Shown: piece after piece, positions 15,545 to 23,459 of the stretch
How positions within the stretch are numbered: position 1 is the stretch's first letter
Layout of the letters: every line of letters starts with the position of its first letter
Assembly: GCF_947631635.1 (NCBI RefSeq)
Contig: NZ_CANRMB010000025.1
Span: forward strand, 1-53,115
Source: an uncultured Dysosmobacter sp.
Lineage (GTDB): Bacteria; Bacillota; Clostridia; Oscillospirales; Oscillospiraceae
Length of the DNA stretch: 53,115 bases
Direction: 5' to 3'
Made by a program: the position numbers and the translations under genes
The notes under the pieces: generated by a model
What the model was told of the DNA's origin: nothing
The model's input: only the letters and a program-made list of their open reading frames with translations
Databases searched by the model: none

Positions 15545-15876
15545 GAAATTACCCTCTGGCGCGGCGGAGGCCCTGGCAAATCGGAAGGCGCCTTCCGATT
15601 TGGAAGTCAAGCGAGAGAGTACCGGCGCGGCGGCTTTGGACCCTCTGTGTCCGCTGCGGTCCTTGTATCCGAATCGGGCACCAGGACCGCGTTTGCTTTT
15701 CCTAGATAACCGTTGTCGGAAAACCCGACAACGGTTGAACACATCCCCCAAATCTGACAGCGCTGTCGTTTTTCCCTTCCCGGAAATCCGTAGGCGCTTG
15801 CGGATTTGACACTCCAAACCCCCTTCCGAATGCTGAAAAGGGAAAAAATAAGGGAAAATAATCCCAAAAACAGCAA
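15545..15876. other. Non-coding stretch with several hairpins
   Basis: No gene seen. It has a perfect 24-bp palindrome at 15579-15602 (AAATCGGAAGGC and its complement), a stem of AACCGTTGTCGG with CCGACAACGGTT at about 15706-15735, and AAATCCG/CGGATTT near 15783-15807. Confidence 0.5.
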
Positions 15877-15880
15877 GAAA

Positions 15881-15911
15881 AAACCTTGTAGGCATTGAAA
15901 CTACAAGGTTT
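15881..15911 (-). terminator. Probable original terminator of the tRNA-Thr transcript
   Basis: AAACCTTGTAG pairs with CTACAAGGTTT; read leftward the stem is followed by TTTTTT. It begins five bases beyond the CCA end of the tRNA 3' copy at 15917, exactly where a terminator for the leftward tRNA array would sit before element insertion. Confidence 0.75.
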
Positions 15912-15916
15912 TCCTA

Positions 15917-15961
15917 TGGAGCTGCTGGGCGGATTCGAACCGCCGACCTCATCCTTACCAA
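15917..15961 (-). repeat. Distal attachment site (tRNA-Thr 3' copy)
   Basis: 45 bases identical to 52463-52507, covering the CCA end, T arm, variable region and anticodon stem up to the GGT anticodon loop. Only the 3' part of a tRNA is present, so it is not a functional gene. Same orientation as the intact tRNA. Confidence 0.85.
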
Positions 15962-16001
15962 CGCGGGTTTTGATTTTTTTGCAATAATTTCTGCTTGTTT
16001 A

Positions 16002-16069
16002 CCGTTGTTTCCGCTCCGAAAGCTCTGCTTTTTAACACTTTCTAATAATGGTGGTTCCGTTGTTTCCGC
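16002..16069. repeat. Paired CCGTTGTTTCCGC direct repeats
   Basis: The 13-bp unit occurs at 16002-16014 and 16057-16069, just inside the distal attachment site. They could be arm-type recombinase binding sites; this is an inference from position and spacing. Confidence 0.35.
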
Positions 16070-16197
16070 ACCTGTCTGTGGCCGATTATGTGGTCAAGAA
16101 AGCCGGCCCTTGCCTGCGGGATACACCCAACAAGTTGAGGAACGGCTTTCTGTGTTGTCTGCATATTGCTCTATTCTGATACACCTTATCAAAGAGA
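16057..16197. repeat. Dispersed stem-loop scar, copy 2
   Basis: It shares CCGTTGTTTCC, TTATGTGGTCAAGAAAGCCG, the downstream CGGCTTTCTGTGTTG part and TTATCAAAGAGAG with the copies at 4895 and 43300. It is followed by a RhuM remnant on the opposite strand. Confidence 0.5.
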
Positions 16198-16220
16198 GAG
16201 CTGCTCAGCCTTGGCATCCA

Positions 16221-16726
16221 CTATTTCGGCTCTTCTTGTCCGCCGCCCTCCAGCAGCCGCTTGACTTCCCGGTCAAAGTCGGAGGTAGTAGGGGAATCTC
16301 GATCATAGTCAATGCTGCACTCGGCGAAAGTGTCGGTGTTCTGCTGATGCGCCGCTCGCTGGCCCGAATGGAGTGCACTCGCTCCAACAATTCCCGGAAG
16401 TAGTCGGTACCAAAGACGGTCTTGCCCTGTTCCCGCCGTTCGTCATCCATGGCAAAGTCCTTAGTCATGTACTCTCTCAGTACACTGGTGGCCCAGATAC
16501 GGAAGCGGGTGGCTCGGCGGAAGTTGAACCGGTAGCCCACCAAGATGATGGCATCAAGGTTATAGAACTGCGAATCGGTAGTCTGCGCTTTCCCTGCAAT
16601 AGTGCCATAGGAAATGGTTGTTGCGATTTTTGCAACAACCACTTTTTCGCCCAGTTCACCTTCCAGGAAGATATTTTTCAGGCGTCAGCTGATGGCGTTT
16701 TTATCCACATTAAACAATTCCGCCAT
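16221..16726 (-). pseudogene. RhuM-family protein remnant 1
   Basis: It starts MAELFNVDKNAIS, hits an in-frame TGA, then continues RLKNIFLEGELGEKVVVAKI and YNLDAIILVGYRFNFRRATR, the conserved RhuM block. After DYFRELLERVHSIRASERR the frame shifts to NTDTFAECSIDYDRDSPTT. That is joined by a large internal deletion to DFDREVKRLLEGGGQ and the stop at 16221. RhuM-like proteins occur on mobile elements and pathogenicity islands; their role is poorly known. Confidence 0.75.
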
Positions 16727-16904
16727 AAAAGACTTCCTCGTTGCCAAAGGGAAAAAACACCAAAGGGAATAGCATAACAATATTTAATAGTATTTCGATT
16801 CCTAATCCATTTGAACCTCTTGTCGAATTAAGAATCACAATATTTTGAGAATTGATTTTTCCCTCTTGGAGCAGTACTCATCGCCTTCGTCCTCCCATGG
16901 TCAC
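16727..16904. other. Short AT-rich gap, nothing recognised
   Basis: No gene or clear hairpin found between the RhuM remnant and the epimerase remnant. Confidence 0.4.
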
Positions 16905-17880
16905 TTACAAATTCTCTTTGTACCACTCAATAGCGGCCTTGATTCCGCGATCAAAACTCCAGTCCGGATCATAAACCCAGCAGTTCTTTCGCTTTGCTTA
17001 TATCCGCATTTCTATGCTTAATATCACCGGCGCGATCCGGGCCAAAATTCGGCTCAACTTCCACTCCGAGGGCTTCTGTGAGTCCGTAGTAAATATCAAG
17101 CAGATACTCACGCCCACCGTATGCGATGTTAAAGGCTTCTCCTGCAGCTTCATGGCTTGCCAAGCACACTTTCAGGTTGGCTTCGATAACATTTTCAATG
17201 TAGGTAAAATCCCGACTCTGGCGTCCATCACCATTGATGGTAGGCACCTCACCATGGAGGAGTTGACGGATGAACTTCGGAATAACCGCAGCATATGCGC
17301 CGTTAGGGTCTTGACAACGTCCGAACACGTTAAAATACCGAAGGCCATAAGTATCTAACCCGTAGTGCCGAGTATACTGCTTGCCCTATTCTTCATCGCA
17401 CATCTTGCACACGGCATAAGGTGGCAGGAGATTGCCTTCCCGTCCTTCTTTTTTCGGGAGGTTCGGCTCATCACCATAGACAGAGCTAGAACTGGCATAC
17501 ACAAATTTTTTCAAACCATTCTGACGCGCTGCTTCCATCATGTTCAAAGTCCCCATGATATTATTGGCGCAGTAGAGCAGCGACATCTCGATGCTCTGCG
17601 GAACAGAGCCCCAAGCAGCCTGATTAAGAACATAGTCAACCCCGTCACAGGCTTTCATGCATGTATCAAAGTCTTTGATGTCACCCTTGATGAACTCATA
17701 GTTTGGATTATCCATGAGCATATCTATATTTGTCTGCTTGCCTGTGGAGAGGTCATCCAGACAACGAACCTTATAGCCCATTTTCAGAATGGCTTCACAA
17801 AGATTCGATCCAATAAATCCTGCGCCGCCGGTAACCAGGAACAGGCTGTTCTCTGGGAAACTTACATTTTGATAGCCCAT
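16905..17880 (-). pseudogene. UDP-N-acetylhexosamine 4-epimerase (WbpP-like), broken
   Basis: The protein starts MGYQNVSFPENSLFLVTGG after GGAGGAAAAG and has the Rossmann GGAGFIGSN and the WbpP-type NQAAWGSVPQSIE, YASSSSVYGD and PYAVCK (catalytic YxxxK). An in-frame TAG at about 17386 replaces the Tyr of EEYGKQY. Reading through gives a normal RHYGLDTYGLRYFNVFGR. Near 16976 one extra T shifts the last 23 codons (YDPDWSFDRGIKAA, then EWYKENL). It would have interconverted UDP-GlcNAc and UDP-GalNAc. It is the last gene of the capsule locus and lies between two RhuM remnants. Two independent lesions make a pseudogene more likely than a sequencing error. Confidence 0.8.
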
Positions 17881-17974
17881 TTCTTTTCCTCCAATAGCTC
17901 TATGTGAAGAGGCAGGAAAGGCTCGCTCTCCGTCAATTGTTCTTAAAGCCTCCAAAACAGGAAGAATGTCTTAC

Positions 17975-18288
17975 CGGCGGAAAATGATCTGGCAGCCCAC
18001 CGAAATGATGGCGTCCGGCTTTTAAAACCGCAAATTGGTCGTTTGCGGTTTGCCCTCAATGGTGTCATGAAGAGTGGTTGTTGCAGATTTTGCAACAGCC
18101 GCTCTTTTATCCAACTCGCCTTCTCGGAAAATGTTTTTCAGATGCCGCCTGATGGTGGATTTGTCCACATTAAACAGTTCCGCCATGGCCTTTTGGGTAA
18201 GCCAAATAGTCTCGTCCTTGATGACGGCATTGACCGCCACATCCTTCTCGGCGGAGCGGCACATCAAAAGGCGGAAGCCATTGTCCAT
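17975..18288 (-). pseudogene. RhuM-family protein remnant 2
   Basis: It starts MDNGFRLLMCRSAEKDVAVN after GGGGGAG, then has KDETIWLTQKAMAELFNVDK and REGELDKRAAVAKSATTT. It reaches a TAA in place of the Tyr of the FY-N-LDAI block, continues KPDAIISVGCQIIFRR and stops being recognisable. It is a 5' fragment only, inserted between the broken epimerase and the CapF gene. Confidence 0.75.
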
Positions 18289-18499
18289 GAAGGCTTTCTC
18301 CCCCTTCGAAAGGAACAGCTTAACCATTAAACGCAAAATTTGTATACCACAAATCGGTGTGAAAAGGACGCGCTTTGTCCGTCCTCTCCCCGGCGTTCAT
18401 CAATCAGCACAATATAGCAGATGTGCGAAAGCTGAAACTGACCAGTAAGCGAATGTTGGCAATAAAGTTCTTCCTTATAATTTATAAGGAAGAAGCGTA
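18289..18499. other. Gap between RhuM remnant 2 and capF
   Basis: No gene. It includes TTATAATTTATAAGG-type AT-rich sequence at 18475-18492 with a TTCCTTATAA/TTATAAGGAA inverted repeat directly after the capF end, which may act in termination. Confidence 0.4.
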
Positions 18500-19693
18500 C
18501 TACACTTTCTCAGAGAATGTATCCGGCTTTTTGGGGTCAAAAATTTCATTGCACGTTATCACCGTCACCAGATTATCCGACTCACTCAGATTGATGATGT
18601 TGTGCGTCCAGCCAGGTATCATGTGAATCGCTTCTATTTTGTCACCGCTGACTTCAAATTCCACTATCTCGCCAGTATTGATGTTGCGCTCCTGAACGAG
18701 CCCGTGACCGGCAACCACGATAATCAACTCCCACTTGGAGCTATGCCAGTGCTGCCCCTTCGTGACACCCGGCTTGCTGATATTAATTGCAACCTGACCA
18801 CAGTCCTCAGTATGCACCAATTCGGTAAAGCTGCCGCGGGTGTCTACATTCATTTTCAAGGCGTACTTGAATTTTTCCTTTGGAAGATAGGTTAAGTAGA
18901 GTGAATACAGTTTTTTCGCAAAAGATTCATCTGGCATCTTCGGCATCATCAGCGTAGCCGGCTGCTGCTTAAATTCCTGCAGCAGGTCTACGATCTCGCC
19001 CAGTGTGACCTTGTGCGTGGCCGGAACGATGCAGTAGCAGCCATCCTCCTTCATGACCGGCGTGAGGCCGGCGTACTCACAACGCCGCTCTTTGCCCTCC
19101 AGCAGGTCAAACATCCCTTCCACCAGATCGTCAATATACAGCAGCTCCAACTCGTTAGAGCGGTCATCCACGGTAAAGGGTTCATCGTTCGCCACTGCCC
19201 AACAAAAGGTCGAAACAGCACTATTGTACTTTGGGCGGCTGTGGCCCATCAGATTCGGGAAACGGTACACCGCCACCTTTGCGCCTGTCTCTTCTGCATA
19301 GGAGAATACCAGCGCTTCCCCCGACTTTTTGCTCTTGCCATACTCATTGTCATATCTGCCGATACAGGTTGCCTGGATTGAAGAGCTCAGCATGACCGTT
19401 GCTTTATTGTTGTGTTTTTTTAACGCATCTAGCAACCGCGCTGTAAAACAGACGTTACTATTCAAGAAGGCTTTTGGATCTGTCGAACGATTCACACCTG
19501 CAAGGTTGAACACAAAATCAGCCTTCCGGCAATATTCATCCAGCTCATCCAAAGAGGAATCCACATCATATTCGTAAATATTGTCAACATGGATGCCCGG
19601 GCGGGTATGGTTCTTATGGTCCCTGATGTTTTTCAAATTGTTCACAAGTGCGGTACCTACCATGCCCTTGGAGCCGGTCACCAATATGTTCAT
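18500..19693 (-). CDS. capF: Bifunctional SDR-cupin reductase CapF for UDP-L-FucNAc
   Basis: A 397-residue two-domain enzyme. Residues 1-250 are a short-chain dehydrogenase (MNILVTGSKGMVGTAL, LAGVNRS, and DNEYGKSKKSGE with YxxxK). Residues about 270-397 are a cupin with metal ligands in TKGQHWHSSKWE and PGWTHNI. CapF/FnlB/WbjC enzymes perform the second step of UDP-N-acetyl-L-fucosamine synthesis, epimerising at C3 and reducing at C4. The neighbours are CapG and CapE, so the complete three-enzyme route is present. The start at 19693 follows AAAGGAAG; an ATG six codons earlier overlaps that site. Confidence 0.92.
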   Translation of the reverse strand: MNILVTGSKGMVGTALVNNLKNIRDHKNHTRPGIHVDNIYEYDVDSSLDELDEYCRKADFVFNLAGVNRSTDPKAFLNSNVCFTARLLDALKKHNNKATVMLSSSIQATCIGRYDNEYGKSKKSGEALVFSYAEETGAKVAVYRFPNLMGHSRPKYNSAVSTFCWAVANDEPFTVDDRSNELELLYIDDLVEGMFDLLEGKERRCEYAGLTPVMKEDGCYCIVPATHKVTLGEIVDLLQEFKQQPATLMMPKMPDESFAKKLYSLYLTYLPKEKFKYALKMNVDTRGSFTELVHTEDCGQVAINISKPGVTKGQHWHSSKWELIIVVAGHGLVQERNINTGEIVEFEVSGDKIEAIHMIPGWTHNIINLSESDNLVTVITCNEIFDPKKPDTFSEKV

Positions 19694-19723
19694 CCATCCA
19701 CTTCCTTTCAAGGCCCTATGGCC

Positions 19724-20893
19724 CTACTGATCCTTGCGCCAAACCATCTTGTTGACTATATTGACATAGCTTTGAATAATACGAACTACTTTCATACTGA
19801 CACACTCATCCGTATAGTCTAAACAGGGGTGGCCCAACACACCGCTCCGCTTCATCCTGATTGCCATATCAGTCGCCTGCAGCAGTTCTTTTGTGGAAAT
19901 GCCCGCCAGGATAAAGTCACCGGCTTCCATCGCTTCCGGGCGTTCGGTAGAAGTTCGGATGCAGACTGCCGCTATGGGATATCCGATAGAAAGATAAAAA
20001 CTGCTTTCCTCCGGCAACGTACCCGAATCAGAGACGATTGCCAGTGCGTTCATTTGCAGGCAGTTGTAGTCATTGAATCCAAGCGGCTCATTGACGCGCA
20101 CACGGGGATCGAGTTGGAAGCCCGATGCTTCGAGCTTTTTCCGTGAACGCGGATGGCAGGAGTACAAAACCGGCATGTCATACTTCCCAGCCAGTGCATT
20201 GATCGAGTTGAACAACGAGGTGAAATTCCTGTCAGTGTCGATGTTCTCCTCGCGGTGGGCGGAGAGAAGAATGTAGTGTTCCTTCTCCAAGCCAAGGCGC
20301 TCCAGCACATCGGACGCCTTGATTTTATCGAGATTGCCGCGCAGTACTTCCGCCATTGGGGAACCGGTCACATAGGTGCGCTCCTTGGGCATCCCCATCT
20401 CGTACAGATATTGGCGGGCACGCTCAGAGTACGGCAGGTTCACATCGGAGATCACATCGACAATGCGGCGGTTGGTCTCCTCCGGCAGGCACTCGTCCTT
20501 GCAGCGGTTCCCGGCCTCCATGTGGAAGATGGGAATATGCAGGCGCTTTGCAGAGATAGCAGATAGGCAGGAGTTTGTGTCACCCAACACCAGCAGGGCA
20601 TCTGGCTTAATTTCCGCCATCAGCTCGTAGGAGCGGGCAATCACGTTGCCGCAGGTCTGGCCGAGGTTATCCCCAACGACGTTCAGATAGACGTCTGGCC
20701 CGCCCAGGTCAAAGTCCGCCCAGAATACAGCGTTCAGATTTTTGTCATAGTTCTGGCCAGTGTGTGCGACACAGCAGTCGAAGTATTCGCGGCAACGTTT
20801 GATCGTCGCCGCCAGCCGGATGATCTCCGGACGGGTGCCGACAATGATCAGAAGCTTGATTCCTCCATTTTCTTTCCAGCGGAAGTCATACAT
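19724..20893 (-). CDS. capG: UDP-N-acetylglucosamine-type 2-epimerase CapG
   Basis: A 389-residue non-hydrolysing 2-epimerase of the WecB/CapG fold. Markers are LLIIVGTRPEIIRLAATI, HTGQNYDKNLN, VLGDTNSCLSA, HMEAGNRCKDECLPEETNRR and SDSGTLPEESSF. The EAGNRCKDECLPEE segment is typical of the FnlC/CapG branch that converts UDP-L-PneNAc to UDP-L-FucNAc, rather than WecB, which makes UDP-ManNAc. The start is at MYDFRWKENGG after GAGGAAAA. It is 30 bp from CapF and 10 bp from CapE. Confidence 0.9.
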   Translation of the reverse strand: MYDFRWKENGGIKLLIIVGTRPEIIRLAATIKRCREYFDCCVAHTGQNYDKNLNAVFWADFDLGGPDVYLNVVGDNLGQTCGNVIARSYELMAEIKPDALLVLGDTNSCLSAISAKRLHIPIFHMEAGNRCKDECLPEETNRRIVDVISDVNLPYSERARQYLYEMGMPKERTYVTGSPMAEVLRGNLDKIKASDVLERLGLEKEHYILLSAHREENIDTDRNFTSLFNSINALAGKYDMPVLYSCHPRSRKKLEASGFQLDPRVRVNEPLGFNDYNCLQMNALAIVSDSGTLPEESSFYLSIGYPIAAVCIRTSTERPEAMEAGDFILAGISTKELLQATDMAIRMKRSGVLGHPCLDYTDECVSMKVVRIIQSYVNIVNKMVWRKDQ

Positions 20894-20903
20894 AGTCTTT
20901 TCC

Positions 20904-21962
20904 TCACTTCTTCTCTGACAATCGCTCCTGAATATATGTAAGGCTTGCAATCTTCGCCTTGGTTTCCTCCACAGATAAGAGGCGTGTGTTGTTGCTGTTG
21001 AATTCGGTCAACGTATTGCGCTGCGCATCGCCCTCGCTGAAATATTTGTCATAGTTCAGGCCACGCTTATCGCAGGGGACGCGGTAGTAACTGCCCAAAT
21101 CAATGGCATGGGCGCATTCCTCATTGGTCAGCAGGGTTTCATACATCTTCTCGCCATGGCGGATGCCAATGGTGTTGATATTTGCTTTGTCCCCGCCAAA
21201 GAGCTCGCAGACGGCTTCCGCCAGAGTCTGAATGGTGCAGGCGGGAGCCTTTTGGACCAGAATGTCGCCGGGATCCCCATGCTCAAAGGCAAAGAGCACC
21301 AAATCCACTGCCTCCTCCAGACTCATGATGAACCGGGTCATCTTGCCATCCGTAATGGTGATTGGACTCCCGGAACGAATCTGGTCGATCCACAGGGGAA
21401 TGACAGAGCCGCGAGAACACATAACATTGCCATAGCGGACACAGCAGATCTTCGTGGTCTTGGTGGTTCGGGACTTGGCCACAACGACCTTCTCCATCAT
21501 GGCCTTCGATGTGCCCATAGCGTTGACCGGATAAGCGGCCTTGTCCGTAGACAGGCAGACGACAGACTTCACGCCTTCGTCGATAGCCGCTGTCAACACA
21601 TTTTCCGTACCGAGCACATTGGTCTTGACCGCCTCGATGGGGAAGAACTCGCAGGACGGCACCTGCTTGAGGGCCGCAGCGTGGAATATGTAGTCCACGC
21701 CGTGCATGGCGTTTTTCACAGACTGCAAGTCGCGGACATCCCCGATATAAAAGCTGATTTTATCCGCTGCTTCTGGCATCCTAGACTGGAACTCGTGGCG
21801 CATGTCGTCCTGCTTTTTCTCATCACGAGAGAAGATGCGGATCTCGCCGATATCGGTGGAAAGGAAGCGGTTTAGGACGGCGGTGCCGAAGGAGCCGGTG
21901 CCGCCAGTGATGAGCAATGTTTTCCCTTCAAATGATCCTGTATCATGTTTGCTGGAAGACAT
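20904..21962 (-). CDS. capE: UDP-GlcNAc 4,6-dehydratase/5-epimerase CapE
   Basis: A 352-residue SDR enzyme of the FnlA/CapE group. The NAD site is LLITGGTGSFGTAVLNRF. HAAALKQVPSCE and the Lys-rich LSTDKAAYPVNAMGTSKAMM supply the catalytic region, where Met-x-x-x-Lys stands in place of YxxxK, as in this subfamily. RHGEKMYETLL near residue 275 is the substrate-contact motif. It carries out the first step to UDP-N-acetyl-L-fucosamine. The ATG follows GGAGGTACTATATGTC-type sequence with AGGAGG 7 bases upstream. Single-domain and soluble, unlike the membrane dehydratase at 36231. Confidence 0.92.
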   Translation of the reverse strand: MSSSKHDTGSFEGKTLLITGGTGSFGTAVLNRFLSTDIGEIRIFSRDEKKQDDMRHEFQSRMPEAADKISFYIGDVRDLQSVKNAMHGVDYIFHAAALKQVPSCEFFPIEAVKTNVLGTENVLTAAIDEGVKSVVCLSTDKAAYPVNAMGTSKAMMEKVVVAKSRTTKTTKICCVRYGNVMCSRGSVIPLWIDQIRSGSPITITDGKMTRFIMSLEEAVDLVLFAFEHGDPGDILVQKAPACTIQTLAEAVCELFGGDKANINTIGIRHGEKMYETLLTNEECAHAIDLGSYYRVPCDKRGLNYDKYFSEGDAQRNTLTEFNSNNTRLLSVEETKAKIASLTYIQERLSEKK

Positions 21963-22003
21963 ATAGTACCTCCTATCTAAAAATCAGCCATCAAATCGTG
22001 ATA

Positions 22004-23326
22004 CTATTTTCGCTCCCTGCTGATCATACGCCTTAATAAACCAATAATGAGCCTTGGATCTAATCCGTTGATCATAAGGAAGTTGTTTGGCCTGATCTGT
22101 TTCATAATAAATCCAGTCACAACGTTTGTAAAGAATTGCGTAATAATCGATGCAGCAGAAGCACCATATATTCCGAATCGGGGTATGAGCAGCCAGTTAA
22201 TGATGACATTAGCTATAGCTCCAGACATATTTATCTTCCATAAAACATTCTGCTTATTATTGGCCAAGATCCATACGTCCCTTATTGCCCCCATATAAGA
22301 AAAAGTAGTATACCATACTACAGCTTGAAGAGCCCCAATCGAGGCTTCGTAGGCAGGCCCATATAAAACAATAATAAAGGACCGGGCAAAAATCGTCATG
22401 ATGATGCTTTGAGATAGTGATAAATAAATGATAATCGAATATAGAAGTGTAAGTCTGTATTCAAACGCCTTGGTATCCTCTTCATAAGCTTCCAATATTG
22501 AAGGGCGAAATGAATCAATTATTGCAGTAAAAATAAAACTCGTCAAGCCGGCACACGCCACAGCTGCTCCATAAAATCCAGTAGCTGTTTCGCCAAGCAT
22601 AGATTTAATCATGATTTTATCTGTCTGAGCAAATATAGTAACCATCATACTTGATAAGATATAATGCTTACTTCGAGAAAATAGCTCTTTGCCCAATCCC
22701 AAGGAAAACTCCAGTTTTTGCCCTCCTAGTTTTCGATAGATAACGATTAAGCTTATTCCTATCAGGCAGTAATCAAATGCATTTGATATTGCAAACCAAT
22801 ATACACTTTTTTGTGTCACCAGTAAAAAAACCTTATATGCTGAAACGACTAAATAGGCGCATAGGGTAACAATAGAAGTGTATTTTGACAAATACTTAGC
22901 CTGAAACCAGTATTGTATCAACTCCAAAGCCTGAAAAATGAGCAGCAGACTATACAGAAAACAAACTATTATTGTGGAAAATTCATTCTGATTGGCAATA
23001 TATGCAAAAGTCGTAATACCTGATATGCAAAAAACAGCTGAAATAAGGCTCAGCAGAATCGTAGTTCCTACTGTCTTCCCTTCCCGCTCCGGGTTATTTA
23101 TGATATCTTGTACCAGAATATTATTGAACCCCAGGTTCATGATCGGTGCAACAAACGCCACCAAAGAGGAGGCATAGATGATTATCCCAAAATTTGATGG
23201 TCCTAAAAACCTTGCCGTCAGCATGTATATCGCCAATGCAAAAAAAGCTTGGGCGATCCGACATGCAATTATCCATGTCGCGTTTTTTGCAACCTTACCC
23301 ATTTCATGCCACGTACTTTCATACAT
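22004..23326 (-). CDS. wzx: Oligosaccharide flippase (Wzx)
   Basis: A 440-residue polytopic protein with about 12-14 hydrophobic helices. It begins KNATWIIACRIAQAFFALAI followed by the typical ARFLGPSNFGIIIYA of the Wzx/MATE-like exporter family. It would move undecaprenyl-linked repeat units to the outer face. The ATG at 23326 overlaps the stop of the truncated 42-residue glycosyltransferase frame (TAATG), so translation is coupled to it; there is no independent ribosome binding site. The composition is markedly AT-rich compared with the regulatory genes of the same locus. Confidence 0.88.
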   Translation of the reverse strand: MYESTWHEMGKVAKNATWIIACRIAQAFFALAIYMLTARFLGPSNFGIIIYASSLVAFVAPIMNLGFNNILVQDIINNPEREGKTVGTTILLSLISAVFCISGITTFAYIANQNEFSTIIVCFLYSLLLIFQALELIQYWFQAKYLSKYTSIVTLCAYLVVSAYKVFLLVTQKSVYWFAISNAFDYCLIGISLIVIYRKLGGQKLEFSLGLGKELFSRSKHYILSSMMVTIFAQTDKIMIKSMLGETATGFYGAAVACAGLTSFIFTAIIDSFRPSILEAYEEDTKAFEYRLTLLYSIIIYLSLSQSIIMTIFARSFIIVLYGPAYEASIGALQAVVWYTTFSYMGAIRDVWILANNKQNVLWKINMSGAIANVIINWLLIPRFGIYGASAASIITQFFTNVVTGFIMKQIRPNNFLMINGLDPRLIIGLLRRMISRERK

Positions 23327-23454
23327 TAATCTTTGCAGGTGATGATCAATGAAGCCTCATGTCCGAGCTTCGTTTGATACTTTGGCAGAAGATTCTCTTG
23401 GTAACTCCACCCTTCATTGCATGGTGAGCTTGGAGCTATATGAACAATTCGCAT
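23326..23454 (-). pseudogene. N-terminal stub of a family-4 glycosyltransferase
   Basis: 42 codons: MRIVHIAPSSPCNEGWSYQE, then NLLPKYQTKLGHEASLIITC and KD. These match the first strand and donor-side loop of GT4 enzymes and then stop at TAA. The start follows AAGGTGA 5 bp after the upstream glycosyltransferase stop, and the stop overlaps the Wzx start. It cannot be catalytic. It may survive as a translational bridge to wzx. Confidence 0.7.
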
Positions 23455-23459
23455 CGTTG

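Noticed and set aside
15545..15876. Riboswitch or structured RNA
   Set aside because: The hairpins are simple palindromes without conserved riboswitch cores, and no intact gene follows.
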